From Falsiroseomonas algicola (GTDB lineage Bacteria; Pseudomonadota; Alphaproteobacteria; Acetobacterales; Acetobacteraceae), in the NCBI RefSeq assembly GCF_011040385.1, contig NZ_JAAIKB010000002.1, forward strand, positions 372,001 through 436,000: DNA of 64,000 nt, given 5' to 3'. Made by a program: the position numbers and the translations under genes. The first letter of the stretch is position 1. Each line of letters opens with the position of its first letter. Below, piece after piece: positions 44,898 to 53,933 of this stretch. Under the pieces are notes generated by a model. The model made no database searches, was not told the DNA's origin, and saw nothing but the letters and a program-made list of their open reading frames with translations.

Positions 44898-45860
44898 TCA
44901 CCGCCCCAGGTGGCACCGCGCCCGATGTCCCGCCTCTCGCTCGCGCTCCCCCGGCTCCTCCACCCCGCAGGGCGCGAAGGCGGAAACGCAGCGCGGCGCG
45001 AAGCTGCAACCCGGCGGCAGTCGTGCCAGGTCCGGCGGGCTGCCGGCCAGCTCCACCAGCGGTGCTTCCGCATAGCCACCCCGTACAACGCAGCCCAGCA
45101 GCGCCCGCGTGTAGGGATGCTCCGGCGCCAGCAGCACCTGCTCCGCGCTGCCACGCTCCACGATGCGGCCGGCATACATCACCGCGACCTCATCGGCGAT
45201 TTCCGCGGCGACGCCCAGGTCATGCGTCACGAAGACCACCGCCGTGCCCAGCTGCTTCTGCAGGTCCCGCAGCAGCAGCAGCACCTGGATCTGCACCGTC
45301 GCATCAAGCGCGGTGGTCGGTTCATCCGCCAGCAGCAGGGGCGGCTCGCAGGCCAGCGCGATGGCGATCATCGCGCGCTGCCGAAGCCCGCCCGACAATT
45401 CGGACGGATAGGCCCGCAGCCGCTGTGCCGCGGCGGGGATCTGCACCAGGTCGAACAGCGCCCGCGCCCGCGCCATCCCCTCCGCCCATGTCGCCCCGCG
45501 ATGCCGCACCAGCACCTCCGCGATCTGGTCGCCCACGCGGAACACCGGGTCCAGCGCCGTCATCGGCTCCTGGAAGACGAAGCCCACCTGGCTGCCGCGC
45601 AGGTCGAGCTGCCGCCGCGCATCCATCGCCAGCACATCCTGCCCCAGCACGCGCACGCGGCCCGAAACCCGCGCCCCCTCCCGCGCCGTCAGTCCCACCA
45701 CGCTGCGCAGCGTGACGGATTTGCCCGAGCCCGACTCCCCGAGCAGCGCCAGCACGCGCCCCTTCGCCAGCGTCAGGTCGACGCCGCGCACCACCGGCAC
45801 GAAGCCGCGCGCCGAGCGATACGCCACCTCCAGCCCGCTGACCTCCAGCGCCACGCTCAT
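44898..45860 (-). CDS. Dpp/Opp-type ABC transporter ATP-binding protein (DppD-like)
   Basis: A 320-residue ATPase with Walker A GESGSGKS (about 39-46), signature LSGGLRQR, Walker B LLADEPTTALD and the C-terminal oligopeptide/dipeptide motif with Cys residues (PPGCSFAPRC...) common to DppD proteins. ATG 45860 overlaps the preceding ATPase gene by 4 nt. It is the last gene of a five-gene importer operon. The C-terminal 20 residues are Glu/Arg-rich. Confidence 0.92.
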   Translation of the reverse strand: MSVALEVSGLEVAYRSARGFVPVVRGVDLTLAKGRVLALLGESGSGKSVTLRSVVGLTAREGARVSGRVRVLGQDVLAMDARRQLDLRGSQVGFVFQEPMTALDPVFRVGDQIAEVLVRHRGATWAEGMARARALFDLVQIPAAAQRLRAYPSELSGGLRQRAMIAIALACEPPLLLADEPTTALDATVQIQVLLLLRDLQKQLGTAVVFVTHDLGVAAEIADEVAVMYAGRIVERGSAEQVLLAPEHPYTRALLGCVVRGGYAEAPLVELAGSPPDLARLPPGCSFAPRCVSAFAPCGVEEPGEREREAGHRARCHLGR

Positions 45861-46882
45861 GCCGCGACCCCGGCCTTGCTGTGTCCGCTGCGCGGCACCG
45901 CCATCCAGCACGCCACGCGATGCCCTGGCGCCACCGCGCCCAGCGGTGGCGTGCCGGTGGCGCAGAGCGCCTCCGCGAAGCCGCAGCGCGTCCGGAAGCG
46001 GCAGCCAGAGGGCGGGTCCACCGGGTCCGGCGGATCGCCCAGGATCGGCGGCGCCGCGATCCGCCGGCGCGGATCGACCGAGGGCTTGGAGGCGAAGAGC
46101 GCGCGCGTATAGGGGTGCAGCGGCTGCGCGAAGATGGTCGCGGCCGGCGCCTGCTCCACCACCTGGCCGAGATACATCACCGCCACCTCATCCGCGACGT
46201 AGCGCACCACGGATAGGTCATGGCTGATGAAGACATAGGTAAGGTCGAGCTGCACCCGCAGCCGCACCAGCAGGTTCAGCACCTGCGCCTCTACCGACTT
46301 GTCCAAGGCGGAGACCGGCTCATCCAGCAGCAGCACCCGCGGCCGCAGCGCCAGCGCGCGCGCGATGTTCACGCGCTGCCGCTGCCCGCCGGACAGCGCC
46401 AGCGGAGAGCGGTCCGCGAAGCGGTCGGGCGGCAGCCCCACCGCCTCCAGTAGCTCCAGCGCATAGGCCCGCGCCACGGCGGGCTTTACGCCATGGGCCT
46501 CCGGCCCGAAGGCGATGCTCTCGGCGGCGGTCATGCGCGGGTTCAGCGAGGAATGGCTGTCCTGGAACACCATCTGCACCGCGCGCCGCGCCTCCGGCCC
46601 GATCCGCGCGCCGCGGGCCCAGAAGACCTCCCCATCCAGCACCACCTCGCCGGCATCGGCGGCCTCGATCCCCGCCACCAGCTTGGCCGCGGTCGATTTC
46701 CCGCAGCCGCTCTCGCCCACGATGCCGAGCGTGGCTCCCTTCGCCACGCTGAAGTCGAGCCCATCGACCGCGCGGATCACCCGTCGCGAATCCAGCTTGA
46801 ACCAGCGCCGCAGGCCCGTGACCGTCAGCATCGGCTGCGCCGGTCCGCCGCGATCGGGCAGGGAGGGGAGGGGCGCCATCAT
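45857..46882 (-). CDS. Dpp/Opp-type ABC transporter ATP-binding protein (DppF-like)
   Basis: A 341-residue ATPase with Walker A GESGCGKST (about 58-66), Q-loop VFQDSHSSLNPRMT, signature LSGGQRQR, Walker B LLLDEPVSALD and the Cys-containing C-terminal motif SGCRFRTRCGFAEALC. The start at ATG 46882 overlaps the permease stop as ATGA; the upstream part of the long open frame is out-of-phase permease sequence. It works as a heterodimer with the DppD-like protein. Confidence 0.92.
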   Translation of the reverse strand: MMAPLPSLPDRGGPAQPMLTVTGLRRWFKLDSRRVIRAVDGLDFSVAKGATLGIVGESGCGKSTAAKLVAGIEAADAGEVVLDGEVFWARGARIGPEARRAVQMVFQDSHSSLNPRMTAAESIAFGPEAHGVKPAVARAYALELLEAVGLPPDRFADRSPLALSGGQRQRVNIARALALRPRVLLLDEPVSALDKSVEAQVLNLLVRLRVQLDLTYVFISHDLSVVRYVADEVAVMYLGQVVEQAPAATIFAQPLHPYTRALFASKPSVDPRRRIAAPPILGDPPDPVDPPSGCRFRTRCGFAEALCATGTPPLGAVAPGHRVACWMAVPRSGHSKAGVAA

Positions 46883-47754
46883 CGCCGCAGCTCCATGGCG
46901 CGACGGATGCCGTCGCTCACGATGTTCACCGCCATGGAGCAGAGGAAGATCGCCGCCCCCGGCAGCGCCGCCACCCAGGGATTCACATACAGCGCCTGCC
47001 GCAGGGCGGAGAGCATGAGCCCCCAATCCGCCTGGGGCGGGGAGACGCCGAGCCCGAGGAAGCTGAGCCCCGAGGCCGCGATGATGGAGACGCTCACCTG
47101 GCTGGCCGCAAACACCAGCACCGGTCCCGCGACATTGTTCAGCACGTGGCGGCGCAGGATCATCCAGGTCGGCGCGCCGGACAGCCGCGCGGCCACGACA
47201 TAGTCATTCGCCCGCACCTGCGTCGTCACGCTTTCCGCCACACGCGCGATGGGGGCGACGAAGACCAGCGTCAGCGCCACCATCCCGTTCAGCATCCCTG
47301 GCCCCAGCGCGCCGGCGATGGCGACCGCCAGCAGGATGGAGGGATAGGCGTAGAACACGTCCATCACGCGCATGATGGCCATGTTCACCGCGCCGCCCGC
47401 ATAGCCCGCGAGCACGCCGAGGAAGCCGCCGATCACCAGCGCCACCGCCACCGGCACGATCGCCATGGCCAGCGAGACGCGCCCGCCATGGATCAGGCGC
47501 GAGAGCATGTCACGCCCCAGCTCGTCACCACCCAGCGGCCGCCCCGGCGTGCCGATGGCGGCGAGCCGTCGCGCCACGCTGGTCTGGAAGGGATCGGCCG
47601 GCGCGATCCAGTCGGCGCCGATGGCAGCCAGGATCACTACGAGCAGCACCAGCGCCGCCGCCACCGCGAGCGGCTGGCGCAGGAAGCGCCGCGCGACGCC
47701 GCCCCAATACCCCGTGCCCTGCGCCTTGGCCGGCACCGCGGCGGTCGCGCTCAT
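46879..47754 (-). CDS. Dpp-type ABC transporter permease (DppC-like)
   Basis: A 291-residue permease with an N-terminal cytoplasmic tail, six hydrophobic segments and the loop RANDYVVAARLSGAPTWMILRRHVLNNVAGPVLV (about 186-219). The phrase GTPGRPLGGDELGRDMLSRLIHGGRVSL is diagnostic of DppC. ATG 47754 overlaps the DppB-like stop. The C-terminal GLSFLGLGVSPPQADWGLML is also typical. Confidence 0.92.
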   Translation of the reverse strand: MSATAAVPAKAQGTGYWGGVARRFLRQPLAVAAALVLLVVILAAIGADWIAPADPFQTSVARRLAAIGTPGRPLGGDELGRDMLSRLIHGGRVSLAMAIVPVAVALVIGGFLGVLAGYAGGAVNMAIMRVMDVFYAYPSILLAVAIAGALGPGMLNGMVALTLVFVAPIARVAESVTTQVRANDYVVAARLSGAPTWMILRRHVLNNVAGPVLVFAASQVSVSIIAASGLSFLGLGVSPPQADWGLMLSALRQALYVNPWVAALPGAAIFLCSMAVNIVSDGIRRAMELRR

Positions 47755-48704
47755 GCCCGCCGTATCCGCGGATCGGCCCAGCTTTGCAGCAGATCCACCG
47801 CCAGGTTGAGCACCACGAAGAACAGCGACAGCACCAGCATCGTGCCCTGCAGCACCGGCAGGTCCCGCTGGAAGATCGCATTGGCGAGGAGAAAACCCGT
47901 GCCCGGCCAGGCGAAGACCGTCTCCACCAGCACCGAGCCCCCCAGCATGTTGCCGAGTTGCAGCCCCGTTACCGCCAGCGTCGTCGGCAGCGCGTTGCGC
48001 AGCACATGCCAGAGCCGCCGCCCTGGCAGCAGCCCCTTGGCATGCAGCGTCGTGACGAAATCCTGGTCCAGCGCCTCGATGACGGAAGCGCGCATCGTTC
48101 GTGCGATCACCGCCATGGGGATCAGCGCGGTCGCGATGGCGGGCAGGATGAGGTGCTGCAGATGCGCCCAGTCCGGCCGCCAGCCATCGCTGCTGTCCGG
48201 CCCCATGCCGAGCGGCGGCAGCCACGGATTCTCCACGGCGAAGACGATCACCAGCAGGATCGCGACCCAGTAATGCGGCAGGCTGACGCCGGCGAGGGTG
48301 AAGAGGCTGGTCAGGTGATCGCCGATCCGGTCCCGCGCCAGCCCCGCCACCAGGCCCAGCGCCACGCCCAGCACGCAGGCAAGCAGCCCCGCCGCCACCG
48401 CGAGGATGAAGGTGTTCCCGACCGCCATCGACAATTCGGATGCGACGGTGCGCCCCGACCGGATGGAGGTTCCCAGTTCTCCCTGCGCCGCGCGCCACAG
48501 CCAGATGCCGTATTGCACCGGCAGGGGCTTGTCCAAGCCGTATTCGCGCCGCGCCTCCGCGACCATCTCGGCGCTCGCGTCATCCGGCAGGATGGCGCTG
48601 ATCGGATCCCCCGGCGCGATATGCACCAGCAGGAAGACGATCAGCGTCACCCCGACGGCGATGGGCGCCACATAGGCCAGCCGCCGCAGCAGGTATCGCA
48701 GCAC
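47751..48704 (-). CDS. Dpp-type ABC transporter permease (DppB-like)
   Basis: A 317-residue permease starting MLRYLLRRLAYVAPIAVGVTLIVFLLVHIAPGDPI, the standard DppB opening, with six hydrophobic segments and the coupling loop QDFVTTLHAKGLLPGRRLWHVLRNALPTTLAVTG (about 214-248). It follows the binding protein stop by 9 nt. With DppC it forms the channel for short peptides, opines, nickel chelates or similar. Confidence 0.92.
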   Translation of the reverse strand: MLRYLLRRLAYVAPIAVGVTLIVFLLVHIAPGDPISAILPDDASAEMVAEARREYGLDKPLPVQYGIWLWRAAQGELGTSIRSGRTVASELSMAVGNTFILAVAAGLLACVLGVALGLVAGLARDRIGDHLTSLFTLAGVSLPHYWVAILLVIVFAVENPWLPPLGMGPDSSDGWRPDWAHLQHLILPAIATALIPMAVIARTMRASVIEALDQDFVTTLHAKGLLPGRRLWHVLRNALPTTLAVTGLQLGNMLGGSVLVETVFAWPGTGFLLANAIFQRDLPVLQGTMLVLSLFFVVLNLAVDLLQSWADPRIRRA

Positions 48705-48713
48705 GCGCGGCCC

Positions 48714-50324
48714 TCAGCGCAGGAAGAGCGGCGAGAAATCCACGTACCAGGACTTCGCATGCACATGCCCCTGCACACGACGGGACAGGGCACGCGGGCC
48801 GACATCATGCACCACCCAGATGAAATAGGCCTGGTCCACGAAGCGCGTGTGGATCTGCGCCAGCAGCGCGGCCTGGCGCTGCGGATCGAACTCGCCCTTC
48901 ACCCGCTCAGCCAGCCCTTCCAGCACCTCGTCCCGGATGTTGCCCCAGTTGGTGCCATTGGGCGGCAGCTCGTTCGGCCCGAAGAAACGCAGCAGCCCGT
49001 TATAGGGGTCCATCGAGTTCCAGGAATTGTTGAGCGCATGGACGCCGCGATTGCTCGCCCCCTGCGCGCCATCCCGCCGCCGCCCGCGCAGCGCCTCCCA
49101 CTCGAAGACCTGCAATTCGAGGTCGATTCCGACCTGGCGGAGATTCTCCTGCACATACTCGTTCATCAGCAGCGGATACATCTGCCCCGACCCGCTGGCA
49201 GAGATGATGAACTTCAGCGGTAGCCGACGGTTCGGCCCATACCCCGCCGCCGCCAGCAGCCGTCGTGCCTCCGCCTGGTCGAAGCGCGGGCGGAAGCTCG
49301 GCGTGCCGAACCAGGGATGATCCGGCGTGAGGTTGCCAATGGACGGCACCGCCAACCCGTTCAGCACCTGCACCAGCCCGTCGCGGTCGATCGCCAGATT
49401 CACCGCCTGCCGCACCCGGATGTCGTGGAAGGGGCTGTCCGGCAGCACGCTCACCGTATAGGGCCACATATGCGGGATGGCGTTGGTGGAGATGGTGAAC
49501 CCTGCCTGCCGCAGCCGCGGCACGCTGTCCGGGGAGGGGCTTTCCGCCCATTCCACCCTGTTCGACAGCAGCGCCGCCGTGCGTGCGGAAACCTCCGGGA
49601 TCGGCAGCAGCACCAGCCGGTCCAGCCGCGGCCGCCGTGCCGCGTCCCAGTACTCCCGGTTCGGCACCAGCTCCATCCGCTGCCGCGGGACCAGCGCATC
49701 CATCCGCCACGGCCCGGTGCCCGAGGGATTCCGCCGATACGCGTTCCAGTCCCGCCCCACCGCCTCCCAATGCGCCGGCGAGACGACGAAGAGCCGCGTC
49801 ATCTGGAAGGGCAGCTGGCTGTCGATCCCGTTGGTCTCGATCTCGATGGTGTATTCGTCGATCTTCGACCACGCCTTCACCGCGGGGATGAAGGCCTGCA
49901 GCTGCCGCCGGGCGGAGACGTCATAGGCGGGATGGTTGCTGTTCAGTGCCCGCTCGAAGGTGAAGATGACGGCATCCGCATTCATCACGGACCCGTCGTG
50001 GAAGCGCACCCCCTGCCGCAGCTTGAAGATCCAGCGCGTGGGGTCGTCCGGCCGCGGCGCCCATTCGGTGGCGAGGCCTGCCCGCAGCTCCGCCGGCCGC
50101 TCCGCCTGTGTCAGGTCCCAGTTCGTCAGCCCGTCATAGAGCGTGATGCCGCTGAAGCGCACGCCTTCCGTCCCCTGGTCGGGCGCGCCATCGGTCAGCG
50201 GGATATCCGCCAGCGTCATCGCCACGCGCAGCGTGCCCTGGGCAACAACGGGCGATGCGAGGCCCATCAGCGCGGGCAGCAGCAGCGCGGTGGCGAAGCG
50301 GCGCAGCTTGGTGGAGCAGGTCAT
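48714..50324 (-). CDS. ABC transporter substrate-binding protein, family 5 (DppA-like)
   Basis: A 536-residue binding protein. Signal peptide MTCSTKLRRFATALLLPALMGLASPVVA, then TLRVAMTLADIPLTDGAPDQGTEGVRFSGITLYDGLTNWDL, FKLRQGVRFHDGSVMNADAVIFTFERAL and FHDIRVRQAVNLAIDRDGLVQVL. AGGAGG before ATG 50324 fixes the start. It is the first gene of the Dpp-like operon and is divergent from the tandem amidase operon across a 260-nt region rich in GATGC repeats. This suggests a common regulator and an amide-containing ligand. Confidence 0.92.
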   Translation of the reverse strand: MTCSTKLRRFATALLLPALMGLASPVVAQGTLRVAMTLADIPLTDGAPDQGTEGVRFSGITLYDGLTNWDLTQAERPAELRAGLATEWAPRPDDPTRWIFKLRQGVRFHDGSVMNADAVIFTFERALNSNHPAYDVSARRQLQAFIPAVKAWSKIDEYTIEIETNGIDSQLPFQMTRLFVVSPAHWEAVGRDWNAYRRNPSGTGPWRMDALVPRQRMELVPNREYWDAARRPRLDRLVLLPIPEVSARTAALLSNRVEWAESPSPDSVPRLRQAGFTISTNAIPHMWPYTVSVLPDSPFHDIRVRQAVNLAIDRDGLVQVLNGLAVPSIGNLTPDHPWFGTPSFRPRFDQAEARRLLAAAGYGPNRRLPLKFIISASGSGQMYPLLMNEYVQENLRQVGIDLELQVFEWEALRGRRRDGAQGASNRGVHALNNSWNSMDPYNGLLRFFGPNELPPNGTNWGNIRDEVLEGLAERVKGEFDPQRQAALLAQIHTRFVDQAYFIWVVHDVGPRALSRRVQGHVHAKSWYVDFSPLFLR

Positions 50325-50399
50325 GCAGCCTCCTGACGCTCGATCTCCATGAAGGCTCTGCAATCCGCGGGCCACAGCGCGCAGCCGCTTCAAGCGTGC

Positions 50400-50530
50400 C
50401 GCGATGCGGCGGGGCTGGTGCCCGCGCTGCCTGCGCCATCGGCAGAATCCCGCGATGCAGGCAGCATCCCGCTTCGGCATCACCGCGATGCCGCCGCCAC
50501 GCCGCGTTTGACGGTGCTTCCGCGCGATGC
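50400..50530. promoter_or_regulatory. Cluster of CGCGATGC repeats and inverted repeats in a divergent promoter region
   Basis: CGCGATGC occurs four times (50400, 50451, 50484, 50523). Two copies are part of inverted repeats: GATGC-N5-GCATC (50454-50468) and CGGCATC-N5-GATGCCG (50475-50493). The cluster lies 40-140 nt upstream of a sigma-54-like promoter, the usual place for an enhancer-binding protein, and also serves as leader for the divergent Dpp operon. Regulatory role inferred. Confidence 0.45.
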
Positions 50531-50535
50531 TGCGC

Positions 50536-50551
50536 TGGCACCGCGCTTGCA
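50536..50551 (+). promoter_or_regulatory. Sigma-54 (RpoN) promoter candidate
   Basis: TGGCAC-N5-TTGCA matches the -24/-12 consensus with the GG and GC dinucleotides exactly 10 nt apart. It lies 34 nt upstream of the first amidase ATG, leaving a leader of about 23 nt that contains GGAGTGA. Nitrogen control of the operon is inferred. Confidence 0.6.
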
Positions 50552-50584
50552 GAACCCGCCGCGACGAATTGCCGGAGTGAAACG

Positions 50585-51886
50585 ATGGATGCCGCCTTCG
50601 CCACCGCGCCGGAACGCCTGACCGCCGCCGCCGCCCGCCGCGCCATCGCCGCCGGCACACTGACGGCCACCGCGCTGGTCGAAGCCTGCCTGGAGCGGAT
50701 CGCCCATCGTAACGGCACCGTCGCCGCCTGGGCCTTCCTCGATCCCGAAGCCTCGCGCGCCCGTGCCCGCGCGCTCGATGCCGGGCCCGAACAGGGGCTG
50801 CTGCACGGCATCCCCTTCGGCGTGAAGGACATCATCGATACCGCCGACATGCCGGCGGGCTACGGCTCCTCCATCTATGTCGGCCACCGCCCGAACCGCG
50901 ATGGCGCGACAGTCGCCGCCCCCCGCGCCGCCGGCGCCGTGCTGCTCGGCAAGACCGTCACGACGGAATTCGCCAACCGCAAGCCCGGCGCCACGCGCAA
51001 CCCGCATGACGTCACGCGCACGCCGGGCGGATCCTCCTCCGGCTCCGCCGCCGCGGTCGCGGATTTCCAGGTGCCGCTGGCCATCGGCACGCAGACCGGC
51101 GGCTCCGTCCTGCGACCCGCGGCCTATTGCGGCGTCGTCGGCTTCAAGCCGTCCTTCCAGCATTTCGGCAATAGCGGCGTTCGCACCAATACGGAGGCCT
51201 ACGACACCGTCGGCATCATGGCCCGCGCGGTCGAGGACATTGCCTTGTTCCGGGCCGCCATCATGGAAATCCCCTACGAGCCGCTGGCCGCCATCACCGC
51301 GCCCCGCATCGCCATCGCCCACACCGCGCATTGGGATCTGGCGTCCGCCGCCACGCGCCAGGCCATCGAGGACGCCGCCCGCGCACTCGAGAAAGCCGGC
51401 GCCACCGTCACGGCGTTCGAGGTCCCCGCCGATCTCGCCACGCTGCGCGACGCGCATCGGGTGGTCTGCGGCTACGAGGCCGTGCGCAACTACGCCGACG
51501 AACTCACGCGCTCCCGCCACCTGGTCAGCCAGGACTGGCTGGAGGAACGCGTGAATGTCGGGGAGGCCTCAACCCTCGCGCAGTTCCGCGCCGCCATCCG
51601 CCAGGGCGATCGCTGCCGCGCCATGATGGATGCGCTGATGGCCGAACACGGCTTCGACGCGCTGCTGACGCCGAGTGCCCCCGACGAAGCCCCTTCCGGC
51701 CTCGCGCATACGGGCAACCCCATCTTCAACTACCTGTGGACCAACCTGCACATGCCCTGCATCACGCTGCCCTTCGCCACCGGGCCGAACGGCATGCCGA
51801 TCGGCGTGCAATTGGTCTCCCGCCGCCACGACGACGATCGGCTCCTCGCCGTCGCCGCCTGGGCCGAACGCATCCTGGCCGGCTGA
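50585..51886 (+). CDS. Amidase-signature family hydrolase (first of tandem pair)
   Basis: A 433-residue amidase. Lys81 (GVKDI), the GGSSSGSAAAV loop (148-158) and nucleophile Ser174 in GTQTGGSVLRPAA form the expected triad. GGAGTGA lies before ATG 50585; the open frame extends 110 codons upstream but that part reads through the promoter region. Family members act on amides, ureido acids, or carboxybiuret and allophanate. It is followed 11 nt later by a close paralog and then a TauE permease. Sigma-54 control would fit an enzyme that releases ammonia. Confidence 0.9.
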   Translation: MDAAFATAPERLTAAAARRAIAAGTLTATALVEACLERIAHRNGTVAAWAFLDPEASRARARALDAGPEQGLLHGIPFGVKDIIDTADMPAGYGSSIYVGHRPNRDGATVAAPRAAGAVLLGKTVTTEFANRKPGATRNPHDVTRTPGGSSSGSAAAVADFQVPLAIGTQTGGSVLRPAAYCGVVGFKPSFQHFGNSGVRTNTEAYDTVGIMARAVEDIALFRAAIMEIPYEPLAAITAPRIAIAHTAHWDLASAATRQAIEDAARALEKAGATVTAFEVPADLATLRDAHRVVCGYEAVRNYADELTRSRHLVSQDWLEERVNVGEASTLAQFRAAIRQGDRCRAMMDALMAEHGFDALLTPSAPDEAPSGLAHTGNPIFNYLWTNLHMPCITLPFATGPNGMPIGVQLVSRRHDDDRLLAVAAWAERILAG

Positions 51887-51897
51887 GGATCACGCTC

Positions 51898-53193
51898 ATG
51901 TCCCTCACCATCGATCCCGCCACCCTCACCGCCAGCGCCGCCGCCGACGCCATCGCCGCCGGCACCCTGACGGCGGAAGCCCTGACCCAAGCCTGCCTCG
52001 ACCGCATCGCCGCCCGCGATGCGGAGGTCAGCGCCTGGGCCTTCCTCGATCCCGACCTGGCACTCGCCCAGGCCCGCGCCGCCGACCGCAGCGCCCCGCG
52101 CGGCCCGCTGCACGGCGTGCCCGTCGCGTTGAAGGACATCATCGAGACCTTCGACATGCCGACCCAGTGCAACTCCCCCATCCATGCAGGGCGTCGCACC
52201 TATGCCGACAGCGCGGTCGCCGCGCTGATCCGCGCGGCCGGCGGCACCATCCTCGGCAAGGCCGTTACGACGGAGTTCGCCAACCGCCATCCCGGCGCCA
52301 CGCGCAACCCGCTCGACCCCACCCGCACGCCCGGCGGTTCCTCCTCCGGCTCCGCCGCCGCCGTCGCGGACCACCAGGTGCCGCTGGCGCTCGGCACCCA
52401 GACCTCCGGCTCCATGATCCGCCCCGCCGCCTTCTGCGGCCTCTGGGGCTACAAGCCGAGCTTCGGGGAGGTCAGCCGCGTCGGCGTCTTCCAGCAATCC
52501 GGATCGCTCGACACCGTCGGCCTCTGCGCCCGGTCGCTGGAGGATGTGCAGCGCCTCCGCGCCGTCCTCACCCGCATCCCCTACGATCCCGTCGCGCCGC
52601 TCGAGCGCGCGCCGCGCCTCGCCCTCTGCCGCACCCCCGAATGGTCCGAGGCGTCACCCGCCGCCCAGCAGGCGCTGGAGGAAGCCACGCGCCGCTGCGA
52701 GGCCGCCGGCGCCACCGTCACCTACCTCACCCTGCCATCCCCCACCTTCGATGGCTGGCTCAAGGTCCACCAGCGCATCGCGAATTTCGAGGGCGCGCGC
52801 AATTTCGGCCATGAACGCCACGGCCACCGCCACCTCATCAGCAAGGCGCTTGGCGAGGGCCGCATCCGCGATGGCGAGACAACGCCCGTCGCCGCCTATG
52901 TGGACGCACAGCGCCGCGCGGAGGCGATGCGCCTCTGGGCCGACGACACGCTCGCCGGCTTCGACGCCGTCCTGACGCTCTCCGCCGCCGGCGAGGCGCC
53001 GGTCGGCCTCTCCGGCACCGGCAGCGCCACCTTCAACTCGCTCTGGACGCTCCTCTACACGCCCTGCCTGACGCTGCCCTTCGGCAAGGGGCCCGCGGGC
53101 ATGCCGCTCGGCCTGCAATTGGTGTCGGAGCGGCATGAGGATGAACGCCTCTTCGCCGCCGCCGGCTGGGTGGCGGCGGTGCTGGCGGGCTGA
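51898..53193 (+). CDS. Amidase-signature family hydrolase (second of tandem pair)
   Basis: A 431-residue amidase with Lys79 (ALKDI), the GGSSSGSAAAV loop (146-156) and nucleophile Ser172 in GTQTSGSMIRPAA. It shares long identical stretches with the preceding amidase (AAGTLTA, AWAFLDP, TVTTEFANR.PGATRNP, TRTPGGSSSGSAAAVAD), so the pair arose by tandem duplication and diverged mainly in the C-terminal half, where the substrate pocket lies. The stop shares one base with the next ATG (TGATG), so translation is coupled to the TauE gene. Confidence 0.9.
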   Translation: MSLTIDPATLTASAAADAIAAGTLTAEALTQACLDRIAARDAEVSAWAFLDPDLALAQARAADRSAPRGPLHGVPVALKDIIETFDMPTQCNSPIHAGRRTYADSAVAALIRAAGGTILGKAVTTEFANRHPGATRNPLDPTRTPGGSSSGSAAAVADHQVPLALGTQTSGSMIRPAAFCGLWGYKPSFGEVSRVGVFQQSGSLDTVGLCARSLEDVQRLRAVLTRIPYDPVAPLERAPRLALCRTPEWSEASPAAQQALEEATRRCEAAGATVTYLTLPSPTFDGWLKVHQRIANFEGARNFGHERHGHRHLISKALGEGRIRDGETTPVAAYVDAQRRAEAMRLWADDTLAGFDAVLTLSAAGEAPVGLSGTGSATFNSLWTLLYTPCLTLPFGKGPAGMPLGLQLVSERHEDERLFAAAGWVAAVLAG

Positions 53194-53933
53194 TGGAGGA
53201 TCTCGGCTGGCTGGGCTTCCTTGCCCTCGGCCTCATCGCCTTCGGCGGAGCCGTGCTGGGCGGACTCAGCGGCTTCGGGGCGGGGCTGATCGTCACGCCC
53301 TTCCTCGTGCCCGTCGTCGGCGTGAAGGGCGTGGTGCCGGTCATGGCGGTGGCCATGACCTTCGGCAATCTCTCCCGCGCCTGGGTCTATCGCGACCAGA
53401 TCCGGCCGGACCTGATCCTGCGCGTGCTGCTGCCCTCGCTGCCCGGCGTGCTGGTGGGTGGCCTGATCTATGATGTCCTGCCACGCGCGCCGCTGGCGGC
53501 GCTGATCGGCAGCTTTCTGCTGATCTCAATCCCACTGCGCCGCTGGCTGGACAAGCGAAAGGTCGTCCCGACACCAGCCGCCGTCATCGGCATCAGCTTC
53601 CTCTTCGGCCTGGTCGCCGGCGCGCTGCCTGGCGGTGGCGTCATCGTCGTGCCGCTGCTCCTCGGTCTCGGCCTGGCGGGTGGCGCGCTGGTCGGCACGG
53701 ACGCCGTCATCGGCGCCGCCGTCAACATCGCGAAGACCATCCTCTACGGCCGCCTCGACCTGATCGACGGCCCGCTGCTCATCGGCGGCGTGCTTGTCGG
53801 CCTCTGCATGATCCCTGGCGCCTATGCCGCGCGATTCCTCATCGCGCGCATCCATCTCCGCATCCACACCGCCCTCATCGAGGCGATGGTCGCCTTCTCC
53901 GGCGTGTCCTTCCTCTGGAGCGCTTTCACCTGA
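53193..53933 (+). CDS. TauE/SafE-family membrane permease
   Basis: A 246-residue membrane protein with seven or eight hydrophobic segments and the repeated family pattern GLSGFGAGLIVTPFLVPVVGVKGVVPVMAVAMTFGNLSRAW and GLVAGALPGGGVIVVPLLLGLGLAGGALVGTDAVIGAAVNIAKTILY. Relatives move organic anions such as sulfite, sulfoacetate or carboxylates, usually outward. It may export the acid product of the two upstream amidases or import their substrate. Its last 8 nt overlap the convergent monooxygenase gene. Confidence 0.88.
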   Translation: MEDLGWLGFLALGLIAFGGAVLGGLSGFGAGLIVTPFLVPVVGVKGVVPVMAVAMTFGNLSRAWVYRDQIRPDLILRVLLPSLPGVLVGGLIYDVLPRAPLAALIGSFLLISIPLRRWLDKRKVVPTPAAVIGISFLFGLVAGALPGGGVIVVPLLLGLGLAGGALVGTDAVIGAAVNIAKTILYGRLDLIDGPLLIGGVLVGLCMIPGAYAARFLIARIHLRIHTALIEAMVAFSGVSFLWSAFT

